Below, in pieces: positions 7,790-14,955 of a stretch of DNA of 15,017 bases; the first letter of the stretch is position 1, and each line of letters starts with the position of its first letter. Where the stretch lies: positions 1 to 15,017 of the forward strand of contig JAAKFP010000014.1 of assembly GCA_011065005.1 (NCBI GenBank), read 5' to 3'. The notes beneath the pieces are model-generated. The model was not told the origin of the DNA. It searched no databases and was given only the letters and a program-made list of their open reading frames with translations. Position numbers and translations under genes: made by a program. Source of the DNA: Chlamydiota bacterium (GTDB lineage Bacteria; Chlamydiota; Chlamydiia; Chlamydiales; Waddliaceae).

Positions 7790-7857
7790 AGTCCCTTGCG
7801 ACTTCCCTGATTGACATTTCAGAATAATTTACTCTCGTTACCAAATCGCGAGAATCG

Positions 7858-7937
7858 CAGACCCCGGCCCCTTTTAGTAGCTTGATTTGTAGCCCATTTG
7901 TGCCATCCCAGGCCTAACCTGCCCCCTGTGACCTGAC
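7858..7937. repeat. GACC/CCCC-rich REP-like debris
   Basis: Short C-rich tracts (cagaccccggccc at 7858-7870; caggcctaacct at 7909-7920; gccccctgtgacctgac at 7921-7937) stand out from AT-rich surroundings just after the transposase remnant. They resemble the GACCTGACCCC-type sequences near RAYT genes in other bacteria; that comparison is from memory. No intact inverted unit is visible. Confidence 0.4.
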
Positions 7938-7987
7938 TTTATTCAACTTTGCTTAAATAGTGACAGGATGTCCCCCAATTGTTCATT

Positions 7988-8020
7988 TTTCCGTGAATAA
8001 CTGAAAAAACGGAAATTTTT
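7988..8020 (+). terminator. Possible terminator or leader hairpin before fic
   Basis: A 7-base stem (tttccgt at 7988-7994 and acggaaa at 8009-8015) is followed by five T. Its loop contains one of the TGAATAA sites. It could end transcription from the left or be part of the fic control region. Confidence 0.35.
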
Positions 8021-8081
8021 AGTCAACTAAACTTGAATAAAAAAGAATAATTGCACTATTATTCAAGTAAGCGTGAATAAC
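7993..8081. promoter_or_regulatory. Cluster of GAATAA half-sites upstream of fic
   Basis: Two direct copies of gtgaataac (7993-8001, 8073-8081) enclose a perfect 10-base inverted repeat, acttgaataa (8031-8040) and ttattcaagt (8059-8068). A further inner pair, gaataat (8045-8051) and attattc (8058-8064), lies within it. Five GAATAA half-sites in about 90 bases directly before the start suggest a multi-site operator, possibly bound by the winged helix of the Fic protein itself. Confidence 0.65.
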
Positions 8082-8099
8082 ATATATGAGGATTGGGAA

Positions 8100-9224
8100 A
8101 TGAATGAAAGGTCGGGATGGTATCAGCTACAGCCAACTGGATATAAGGCTTTTATTCTTCAAGATTTACCTCCGCAACCACCGGTGGAAATTGGAGAAGA
8201 TATAAGAAAGTTACTGATTTCAGCAGAGCAAAGGCTAGCAGAATTAAATGGTATTGGATTTTCTTTGCCCAATCCAGACTTGTTCATAGCGATGGCGATC
8301 AGAAAAGAGGCTCTACTTAGCTCTCAGATAGAGGGAACGCAAGCAACAATGACAGATGTATTAACCTATGAAACGTGGGAGGAAGTAGACAATCTCGATG
8401 ATGTCCAAGACGTCGTAAACTATATAAAATCCCTCCGTCATGGGATAGCAAGACTTGAAGAACTACCCTTATGCCTTAGGATAATAAAAGAGTGCCATAA
8501 CATCCTTTTAAATTCTGTGAGGAGATATGAAAAAACCCCAGGAGAATTTCGGAAGTCTCAGAATTGGATTGGACCTTCCTTGAAAAACGCGACCTTTGTG
8601 CCGCCTCCCCACGAACGCGTTCCCGAAGCAATGGGTAATCTTGAGAAGTTTGTCAATCAAGAAAATTCCCATCCTTTCCTGATAAAGTGCGCATTGATCC
8701 ACTATCAATTTGAAACAATTCACCCATTCCTAGATGGGAATGGACGAATTGGTCGATTGCTAATTGATTTATTTATTCACTGGAAGGGGCTTTTGAATAA
8801 GCCACTAATATATACAAGCCTATTCTTCAAGCAAAATAGGCAGGAGTATTTTGATCGTCTTATGTTGACCCGTAAAAAAGGAGACTTCGAGCAATGGATA
8901 GAATTCTTTTTAAAAGCGATGGTTTGGTCTGCAGAGCATGCTGTAGAAAAGATTAAACAGATCCTGTTGCTTCAAGAGAACTTAAGGCAGAAAATTATGA
9001 GAGAAAAAAAAGCCTCTCTACGCAGCATTCAGCTGCTCGACATTCTATTCATTTCACCTCTTACTAATATCACTAACATTGCCAAAAAATTAGATATTTC
9101 ATTTCAGGCAGCCTCTGAACAAGCCAAACTTTTTTTGCGGCTAGGTATTTTAGAAGAGTTGACAGGACAGAAACGCAGCAGAAAATTTGCATTTGCACCT
9201 TACCTGAAGATTGTAGAAGAATAG
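8100..9224 (+). CDS. Fic-family protein, class II, with C-terminal winged helix
   Basis: Fic enzymes usually transfer AMP from ATP to a hydroxyl of a target protein. The full core motif HPFLDGNGRIGR is present (208-219 in this numbering, His208 catalytic). The inhibitory motif SSQIEG (74-79), with Glu78, precedes it, placing the protein in the self-inhibited class II. A Fic N-terminal domain occupies about the first 110 residues. The last 70 or so (LTNITNIAKKLDISFQAASE) form a winged helix typical of chromosomal Fic proteins. Start: the ATG at 8100 follows GAGGA with 7-base spacing. An in-frame GTG at 8073 would add 9 residues but lies within a repeated GTGAATAAC operator-like site, so it is less likely. 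The gene is intact; target unknown. Confidence 0.9.
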   Translation: MNERSGWYQLQPTGYKAFILQDLPPQPPVEIGEDIRKLLISAEQRLAELNGIGFSLPNPDLFIAMAIRKEALLSSQIEGTQATMTDVLTYETWEEVDNLDDVQDVVNYIKSLRHGIARLEELPLCLRIIKECHNILLNSVRRYEKTPGEFRKSQNWIGPSLKNATFVPPPHERVPEAMGNLEKFVNQENSHPFLIKCALIHYQFETIHPFLDGNGRIGRLLIDLFIHWKGLLNKPLIYTSLFFKQNRQEYFDRLMLTRKKGDFEQWIEFFLKAMVWSAEHAVEKIKQILLLQENLRQKIMREKKASLRSIQLLDILFISPLTNITNIAKKLDISFQAASEQAKLFLRLGILEELTGQKRSRKFAFAPYLKIVEE

Positions 9225-9335
9225 TGCTTTCACCCGGGATTAAGACCTTTTGTCGCTTGATCAGTACCTACTCCGAATTTCAGTTGGTTTTAAAGGGGAA
9301 GCGTATAAAATTAGAGTTTATTTAAGGAATTTAAG

Positions 9336-10217
9336 ATGCAAGAGCGACCCAGAGGGATCAAACATTTTTTGTCGTGGGTTTCCTATCCCATAGTTATTCT
9401 CACTTGTGTCGTTGTTGCCCTTATGGGTACGGCGGCAGAGTGGTCACGATGGCAGATCTTTTTCTTTCCAATAACGATCTCCTGGGCGGCTGTCTCATTT
9501 GTGGAATGGTTGATTCCTTACACTGCTTCGTGGAAACCGACATGGGCAGAAAATTACCGCTCCGATTTAGGAATTTTTTTCGCAAACAATCTTCTGCTAG
9601 GAGCGCCTGCACTTGTACTATATATCACAGCCTACATCTCAGGTATTGCTGCGCAGTATCCCATCTATGCTTTGTGGCCAAATCACTATCCCATGTGGCT
9701 ACAGCTCATTCTTTTTCTTTTGGCATTTGAATTTGTTCACTACTGGTACCATCGTGTAGCTCACGAAGTTTTTTTTGTATGGAGGTTCCATAGTGTACAT
9801 CATAATCCTCACAGGTTGTACTGGCTTAATGCGACCCGTTTTCATTATGTGGATATCCTTATGCTCCCTCTTCTAGGTAATCTTCCTTGTGTCTTAATGG
9901 GGGGTAGCCAAGAGGTCATCGTGTTAGGTGCCGTGGTTAGTGTGTGCCACGGCTTTTGGCAGCATTGTAATGCAAAAGTTCACTATGGCCCGCTAAATTA
10001 CGTCGTTTCCTCTTCGGAACTGCATCGATGGCATCACTCACAAGAAGTAAAGATTGCGAATCATAACTATGGCAGCAACCTCATCGTTTGGGATCTCCTC
10101 TTTGGGACCTGGTATTTGCCGGATGAGAAAAAATTTGTTGCAGAGAACATTGGCGTAAAAGAGATGCAACCTGCTGGTATCCTCGCGCAAATGATCATGC
10201 CAATCAAGATGAAATAA
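9336..10217 (+). CDS. Membrane di-iron hydroxylase, sterol desaturase/fatty acid hydroxylase family
   Basis: The 293-aa membrane protein has several spans (about 15-35, 40-60, 80-104, 119-137, 175-203) and the His clusters of the family: HYWYHRVAH (135-143), HSVHH (152-156), and HRWHH (230-234) with NHN (242-244). These ligate a di-iron centre on the cytoplasmic face that hydroxylates or desaturates lipids with O2. Substrates in the family include sterols, sphingoid bases, carotenoids and, in the animal enzyme AGMO, ether lipids using tetrahydropterin. The substrate here is unknown. AAGG lies 8 bases before ATG. It is the first gene right of the accessory block; about 110 bases of AT-rich DNA separate it from fic. 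Confidence 0.9.
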   Translation: MQERPRGIKHFLSWVSYPIVILTCVVVALMGTAAEWSRWQIFFFPITISWAAVSFVEWLIPYTASWKPTWAENYRSDLGIFFANNLLLGAPALVLYITAYISGIAAQYPIYALWPNHYPMWLQLILFLLAFEFVHYWYHRVAHEVFFVWRFHSVHHNPHRLYWLNATRFHYVDILMLPLLGNLPCVLMGGSQEVIVLGAVVSVCHGFWQHCNAKVHYGPLNYVVSSSELHRWHHSQEVKIANHNYGSNLIVWDLLFGTWYLPDEKKFVAENIGVKEMQPAGILAQMIMPIKMK

Positions 10218-10219
10218 TT

Positions 10220-10310
10220 ACAGGATAAAAAAATAGAAATTTATCCTGTTGATCTTGTTCATCCTGAAAAAATAGGTGTTGCTCGCTATTATCGTTCTTG
10301 TCAGGATGAA
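10220..10310. repeat. ATCCTG/CAGGAT inverted-repeat cluster
   Basis: Two perfect 10-base inverted repeats follow one another: acaggataaa (10220-10229) with tttatcctgt (10240-10249), and ttcatcctga (10258-10267) with tcaggatgaa (10301-10310). They share the core CAGGAT/ATCCTG. The cluster fills most of the 111-base gap between the hydroxylase and the hydrolase. The first hairpin could act as a terminator. ATCCTG-type short repeats occur in many bacterial genomes (from memory); their role is unclear. Confidence 0.7.
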
Positions 10311-10328
10311 GAAAAAGGGGGTAAGGCG

Positions 10329-10982
10329 ATGAAAACTACAGATAGTTTAGTTAATGTTGAAGCAGGGCCGGTTACATTAGAAGGGTTTCTGGCAATACCG
10401 GAAAATGCAACGGCCATTGTCGTTTTTGTTCACGGCAGCGGCAGCAGTCGCCACAGTCCACGCAATCAAGCCGTTGCCAGGACTTTTAATGAGTATGGCT
10501 TGGCAACGCTGTTGTTTGATCTGCTGACTGCCGAGGAAGAGGTGATAGATCTTGAAACGAGGCATCTTCGTTTCGATATTCCCATGCTGGCAGAAAGAGT
10601 TGTAGGAACAGTGAAGTGGCTAACGGAGTTCGAGTCAACGCAGAAGATGAAAATTGGACTCATTGGATCAAGCACAGGGGCCGCAGCGGCACTTGTAGCA
10701 GCGGCAGAATTGGGAGAGGCTATTGGCTCAGTGGTATCTCGAGGGGGACGTCCCGACCTCGCAGGTGCGGACCTGCCTCAAGTGCGTGCTCCCACCTTGC
10801 TGGTTGTTGGAGGTTACGACTATCAGGTGATCGAGCTCAACGAGCAGGCTTACGCGCAGCTGCAATGTGAAAAGAAGTTGGAAATTGTTCCCCATGCGAC
10901 CCATCTTTTTGAGGAATCAGGAACCTTAGAACAAGCGGCACACTTGGCGCGGTCATGGTTTGTGCAGCACCTTAGCCACTAG
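10329..10982 (+). CDS. Alpha/beta hydrolase, dienelactone hydrolase-like
   Basis: The 217-aa protein has the oxyanion region VHGSGSSRHSPRN (34-46), the nucleophile elbow GSSTG (113-117, Ser115), a likely acid Asp164 in GGYDYQV, and the catalytic His192 in ATHLFEE. No signal peptide is present, so it is cytoplasmic. Proteins of this subgroup occur beside, and sometimes fused to, phosphoribosyltransferases like the one at 11954-12598, which suggests a shared but undefined role; natural substrates are not established. GGGGG lies about 8 bases before ATG. The last 30 bases overlap the convergent CapA-family gene. Confidence 0.85.
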   Translation: MKTTDSLVNVEAGPVTLEGFLAIPENATAIVVFVHGSGSSRHSPRNQAVARTFNEYGLATLLFDLLTAEEEVIDLETRHLRFDIPMLAERVVGTVKWLTEFESTQKMKIGLIGSSTGAAAALVAAAELGEAIGSVVSRGGRPDLAGADLPQVRAPTLLVVGGYDYQVIELNEQAYAQLQCEKKLEIVPHATHLFEESGTLEQAAHLARSWFVQHLSH

Positions 10983-11951
10983 GGCGTCCTCTTCCTCTGT
11001 TAATTCTGTATTCAATTCTCTAGATAGAAGAGTCATCCTTTCCATGGTCTCTTCTTTTTCGATTCCTGTCGAGAGATTGACCTGACAGTTTCCGATCAGG
11101 GTTGGAACAAGGCGAATGCCCAAAATTCCTTCCTTGGTGCACTCAACGAGATAAAAGAATGAACGGTCATTTCGTAAAAAGGGATCGACATAGTAATCGT
11201 CGACGAAATCTCCGGTATCGTAAAAGATCACTTTTCCATTGTAGATTTCCACTCCCTGAAAGATGTGAGCACTATGTCCATGAAAGATATCGACTCCACA
11301 GTCGATCAAGCGATGGGCGAAATTTTTGAAATGTGTAGAAGGCCTCTCCCGCATGTTTGGTCCCCAGTGGATGGTGAGAATGAGTATGTCCACCTGATCT
11401 CTTAACTTGCGAACCTCCTCCGCTACTTTTTCAGCATAATGATCACTAATTTCAATGTAGTTGGTGCCAGGAGATTGGGGAGTAGCCTCCCATGTTGGTT
11501 CATTATCTGTACAACCGAGTATTCCGATCTTCACACCTTCGACATCCATCAATACCGGCTTTATAGCTTCCTCTGCACTTCTTCCGCCGCCAATGTGTTT
11601 GATCTTCGCTTTATCAAGAACATCCAGAGTTTCCAGAAGGCCCTCTTCAGCATAGTCTAAGCAGTGGTTGTTTGCCAGATTGGCGACATCGACAGAAGCC
11701 AAAACCAAGGCTTCGACCCTTTCCGGTTTGGCTTTGAAGTTAAATGTTTTGAAAACCGCTCTCTCGCTGATCGTAAGTGCAGCTTCGAGGTTGATAAGGT
11801 TCATGTCTGTGGCACGAAGCGTGGGAAGGGTGTCGCCCCAGATGTATTCTGGAGCTACAAAGGAAAGCCTTTCCTCTACCAGCCTGCCGATCATGACATC
11901 GCCGGTCAGACCGATCAGGATACTGTCATCCGTGCTTCTAGACAGTTCCAT
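10953..11951 (-). CDS. CapA-family protein (metallophosphatase-like fold)
   Basis: The motifs follow the CapA/PgsA pattern: GDVMIGR (17-23), NLE (54-56), ANNH (93-96), HWGPN (195-199), HGHSAHIFQG (224-233) and YDTGDFVDDY (244-253). These provide likely metal ligands of a calcineurin-like fold. Named members take part in poly-gamma-glutamate capsule synthesis, but this protein has no signal peptide or membrane anchor, and no capB/capC partners are nearby. A cytoplasmic phosphoesterase-like role is therefore as likely. It starts two bases after the phosphoribosyltransferase stop, with AAGGA five bases before ATG, so the two form an operon. Confidence 0.85.
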   Translation of the reverse strand: MELSRSTDDSILIGLTGDVMIGRLVEERLSFVAPEYIWGDTLPTLRATDMNLINLEAALTISERAVFKTFNFKAKPERVEALVLASVDVANLANNHCLDYAEEGLLETLDVLDKAKIKHIGGGRSAEEAIKPVLMDVEGVKIGILGCTDNEPTWEATPQSPGTNYIEISDHYAEKVAEEVRKLRDQVDILILTIHWGPNMRERPSTHFKNFAHRLIDCGVDIFHGHSAHIFQGVEIYNGKVIFYDTGDFVDDYYVDPFLRNDRSFFYLVECTKEGILGIRLVPTLIGNCQVNLSTGIEKEETMERMTLLSRELNTELTEEEDALVAKVLHKP

Positions 11952-11953
11952 AG

Positions 11954-12598
11954 CTATCCTTGCCGAGAGATTTTCATCAGCTCGACCACTTCCTCATCCT
12001 CTGTTGGCCTGAAATCCTCATAAAACTGCCCGACAGCCTGAAAGAAGATAGGTGCATCCAAGCAGACCACCTCATCAACGATATCCCGAACTTCCGCAAC
12101 AGTATCCGGCGGCGAAACAGGAACCGCAACGACGATTTTCTTGGCGCCTTCTGCTTTGATTGATTTTATCGCTGCCTTCATCGTGGAGCCCGTCGCCAAA
12201 CCATCGTCAATGATGAGTACAGTTTTGTCTTTCAAATTGCGGGGAGGGCGTCCTTCTCGGTACGCTTCCAGGCGATGCTGAGCTTCAACCTTTTCAGCCT
12301 TGACCTCTTCGTCGATGTATTCTTTAGGAATATGCAGCCGAGCAATCGTGTTGGTATCAAAAATCCCTTCACCTGTTTCTGTAATCGCCCCAATGGCGAA
12401 TTCCTTGTTCATAGGAGCACCGATCTTTCGGGGACAGACAATATCCATGGGAAGGTTCAACCTCTCTGCGACCTCATACGCCACAGGAACGCCGCCACGA
12501 GGCAAACCAATGATGACTGTATCCTCTTTGTTCTTGTATTTGAAAAGCTCACTTGCTAACTTTTCGCCAGCTTCAATACGGTCTCGAAATATCATCAT
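11954..12598 (-). CDS. Type I phosphoribosyltransferase-domain protein
   Basis: The signature PRPP loop, VLIIDDGLATGST (127-139), and an N-terminal IIGLPRGGVPVAYEVA (29-44) define a phosphoribosyltransferase of about 214 aa, the normal size for this group. Members bind PRPP and a base-like substrate; this subgroup, often linked with dienelactone hydrolase-like proteins, has no firmly assigned reaction. The linked hydrolase lies just across the CapA gene on the other strand. Two ATG codons lie in tandem: the AGGAG is only 3 bases before the first but 6 before the second (12595), so translation may begin at Met2. Transcription likely starts in the divergent region to the right. Confidence 0.9.
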   Translation of the reverse strand: MMIFRDRIEAGEKLASELFKYKNKEDTVIIGLPRGGVPVAYEVAERLNLPMDIVCPRKIGAPMNKEFAIGAITETGEGIFDTNTIARLHIPKEYIDEEVKAEKVEAQHRLEAYREGRPPRNLKDKTVLIIDDGLATGSTMKAAIKSIKAEGAKKIVVAVPVSPPDTVAEVRDIVDEVVCLDAPIFFQAVGQFYEDFRPTEDEEVVELMKISRQG

Positions 12599-12627
12599 TC
12601 ACTCCTATTCGAAAAAAATCTCTTGAT

Positions 12628-12791
12628 GTATACCGAAATAAATTCAAAAATCGGAATTTTGGGCTAGAGATTTTTTCGACTGACGAAGGGCGGAGATCTC
12701 AGCATACTTGGGAAAGTAGGTGAGATCGAGCACAAAGTCAGGCGAAAAAAGATCAGGCCAAAAACCGATTCTTGAGTTTGTTTCGGTATAC
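12628..12791. repeat. 164-base imperfect palindrome able to form one long hairpin
   Basis: The ends gtataccgaaa (12628-12638) and tttcggtatac (12781-12791) are perfect complements. Pairing blocks continue inward in order: 12649-12654 with 12765-12770, 12671-12678 with 12743-12750, 12680-12684 with 12737-12741, 12695-12701 with 12721-12727, and 12705-12709 with 12714-12718, leaving a four-base apex. Several differences between arms would be G-T wobbles. It fills the divergent region between the phosphoribosyltransferase and the small membrane protein. A MITE-like element or a structured RNA would both fit; no clear target duplication is seen. Confidence 0.8.
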
Positions 12792-12835
12792 CCTGTTATT
12801 AGATCATTTATGGATTTTGTCAAGATAGAGAACAA

Positions 12836-13015
12836 ATGACACAAAAAAAGAAAGAACCCAAAAGATCTTCACAAAAAGAGTCTCCCGAAGAGATTGAGCG
12901 TCAGCTCAAAATTACCCATACCCTGGCAACCCGACTCCCCTGGATTGCCGTGATCATCATCCTCATTTCTATATTGTTTATTCTCCTAGAGGTCTATTTG
13001 AAAAGAGGGGGATAA
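12836..13015 (+). CDS. Small single-span membrane protein (59 aa)
   Basis: A short reading frame encodes a highly charged N-terminus (Lys/Glu/Gln-rich, residues 1-25), then one strong membrane span at about 36-51 (WIAVIIILISILFILL), ending in LKRGG. The clean division into charged and hydrophobic parts, the lack of any competing gene and the position directly before the GH15 gene support a real gene. The ribosome binding site is weak (gatagaga before ATG). The charge distribution suggests that the long N-terminal part stays in the cytoplasm. I do not recognise the family, and no function can be inferred. Confidence 0.6.
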   Translation: MTQKKKEPKRSSQKESPEEIERQLKITHTLATRLPWIAVIIILISILFILLEVYLKRGG

Positions 13016-13027
13016 CCTTTTTTACCT

Positions 13028-13053
13028 TTGGACATGACAAAATTGGGTATAAA
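13028..13053 (+). promoter_or_regulatory. Weak promoter candidate for the GH15 gene
   Basis: TTGGAC (13028-13033) and TATAAA (13048-13053) lie 14 bases apart in the 74-base gap before the GH15 gene. The spacing is short for a sigma-70 promoter, so the gene may instead be read through from the small membrane protein gene. Confidence 0.25.
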
Positions 13054-13089
13054 TACTAGATTGAGGTTGTGGTATGGAAGAGGGGTTTT

Positions 13090-14928
13090 ATGGATGATTA
13101 TCTACCAATAGAAGACTATGGGGTTATTGGAGACCTCAGCACCGCGGCCCTAGTCGGACTGAATGGCTCCATCGACTTCATGTGTTTTCCTGAATTCGAG
13201 TCCCCAAGTATCTTTTGTGCAATGCTCGATAAAAACAAGGGGGGAAACTTCGAAATCCTTCCCCCTCCCGGGAACGTCAAAAATCGACAAATGTACCTCC
13301 CCGATACAAACGTTCTCCTCACGCGCTTTCTCTCTGCTGATGGCGTAGGGGAAATTGTAGATTATATGCCAATAAGTGAAGAACACGAGGGTCATGCCTT
13401 AGTCCGCCGCCTCACACAGGTTAGAGGGCAAGAAGAATACCAGATGAACTTCCGTCCGCGCTTTAATTATGCCAGGAGCGAGCACAAAGTGGAAAGAAAG
13501 GGGAAAAGCCTCATCTTCACAAGCCTCGAAGATGAAGGCCTTGTGATCAGATTGACAAGCAACGTTCCTCTAAAAATAAAAAGGGGGGATGGTTATGCGA
13601 AATTCACCCTTCGCCCCGAAGAGACCGCAGACTTTGTCATGGAAAAGGTCGACTATGATGGTCCCTTGAGAACGTTGGATGCTGACTTCGTAGAACACAC
13701 CCTTTTCGAAACCGTCAACTATTGGAAACGGTGGATCGCCCGATCGAAATATAAAGGACGCTGGCAGGAGACTGTGAATCGCTCCGCCTTAGTGCTGAAG
13801 CTAATGACCTCTCGACGACATGGCTCCATTGTTGCTTCTCCCACATTCGGCCTCCCAGAAAAGATCGGAGGAGATAAAAACTGGGATTACCGCTACAGTT
13901 GGATCCGTGATTCGGCCTTCACCCTCTATGCTCTCATACGCTTGGGATATACCAGAGAAGCCGACGCATTCATGAAGTGGCTCAGAACCTTCTGCAAAGA
14001 CCTTAGCACGCCGGGTGCCCTCGGCTTAATGTATTCTGCCTATGGAAATAAAAACCTCGAAGAGATCGAACTCACCCATCTCGAAGGGTACAAGAAATCC
14101 TATCCCGTTCGTATAGGTAATGCCGCCTATAATCAGCTTCAGCTCGACATATACGGAGAGCTGATGGATTCCGTTTACCTTTACGACAAATATGGCGATC
14201 CTATATCTTACCACATGTGGAACGACCTCGCAGGACAAATCAACTGGGTATGTGAAAATTGGCAACGCCCCGATGAAGGGATTTGGGAAGTGAGAGGGGG
14301 CCGAAGAGAATTTCTCTACTCCCGACTCATGTGCTGGGTAGCCGTGGATCGTGGAATCAGACTGGCAACCAAACGTTCTTACCCTATGCCAAACCATTGG
14401 CACAAAGTTCGTGATGAGATGTACTATTCCATCCATAACGAATTTTGGAATGAAAAAATGAAAACCTTCGTTCAGTATAAAGGAGCTGATCGTGTCGACG
14501 CTGCAACACTGATTATGCCTCTCGTACGATTCATTAGCCCAAAAGATGAGAGGTGGCTCTCCACTCTAGCCCGCATTGAAAAAGATCTCGTTTCAGATTC
14601 CCTGGTCTATCGCTACTGCCCCAAACATGAAGAACTGACAGGACTAAAAAGCGGAGAGGGAACGTTCTCCCTTTGCAGTTTCTGGTATGTAGAATGCCTT
14701 TCCCGTGCAGGTTACCTCCAGAAAGCTCGATTATACTTCGAAAAAATGCTTGGATACTCCAGCCACCTCGGACTCTATGGTGAGCAGCTTGGCTTTCAAG
14801 GGGAGCATCTTGGCAACTTTCCCCAAGCCTTCACCCACCTGGGGCTTATTAGTGCCGCCTATAATCTCGACCTCCAACTCGATGATGAGCGCAATAAGGA
14901 GGCTAGAAGAAATAACCTTTACATTTAG
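13090..14928 (+). CDS. Glycoside hydrolase family 15 (glucoamylase/trehalase type)
   Basis: The 612-aa protein starts YLPIEDYGVIGDLSTAALVG, the usual bacterial GH15 beginning. An N-terminal beta-sandwich (about 1-210) is followed by an (alpha/alpha)6 barrel with KNWDYRYSWIRD (263-274), the likely general acid Glu396 in DEGIWEVRGG, and the likely base Glu565 in GEQLG. GH15 enzymes release glucose from starch or glycogen-type glucans, or split trehalose; sequence alone does not decide, though glycogen is a known chlamydial store. No signal peptide is seen, so it acts in the cytoplasm. The ATG at 13090 follows GAGGGG at good spacing and fits the family's N-terminus; a GTG at 13069 is less likely. 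C-ending codons look more frequent here than in the left block. Confidence 0.9.
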   Translation: MDDYLPIEDYGVIGDLSTAALVGLNGSIDFMCFPEFESPSIFCAMLDKNKGGNFEILPPPGNVKNRQMYLPDTNVLLTRFLSADGVGEIVDYMPISEEHEGHALVRRLTQVRGQEEYQMNFRPRFNYARSEHKVERKGKSLIFTSLEDEGLVIRLTSNVPLKIKRGDGYAKFTLRPEETADFVMEKVDYDGPLRTLDADFVEHTLFETVNYWKRWIARSKYKGRWQETVNRSALVLKLMTSRRHGSIVASPTFGLPEKIGGDKNWDYRYSWIRDSAFTLYALIRLGYTREADAFMKWLRTFCKDLSTPGALGLMYSAYGNKNLEEIELTHLEGYKKSYPVRIGNAAYNQLQLDIYGELMDSVYLYDKYGDPISYHMWNDLAGQINWVCENWQRPDEGIWEVRGGRREFLYSRLMCWVAVDRGIRLATKRSYPMPNHWHKVRDEMYYSIHNEFWNEKMKTFVQYKGADRVDAATLIMPLVRFISPKDERWLSTLARIEKDLVSDSLVYRYCPKHEELTGLKSGEGTFSLCSFWYVECLSRAGYLQKARLYFEKMLGYSSHLGLYGEQLGFQGEHLGNFPQAFTHLGLISAAYNLDLQLDDERNKEARRNNLYI

Positions 14929-14955
14929 GCTGTTATAGCTCTTCAGTTGCGAGGC

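Noticed and set aside
7500..9224. Separate antitoxin gene for the Fic protein
   Set aside because: No small gene encoding an inhibitory helix adjoins fic; the inhibitory motif is within the protein itself, so this is class II, not a two-gene toxin-antitoxin pair.
11664..12626. Several plus-strand open frames of 67-119 codons opposite the CapA and phosphoribosyltransferase genes
   Set aside because: They are antisense shadows of two well-supported enzymes and carry no motifs of their own.
12644..12844. 66-codon minus-strand open frame
   Set aside because: It lies almost wholly in the 164-base palindrome and has no known motif; the structure explains the sequence better than coding.
13069..13089. 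GTG start adding 7 residues to the GH15 enzyme
   Set aside because: The ATG at 13090 follows GAGGGG at good distance and gives the family's usual short N-terminus.
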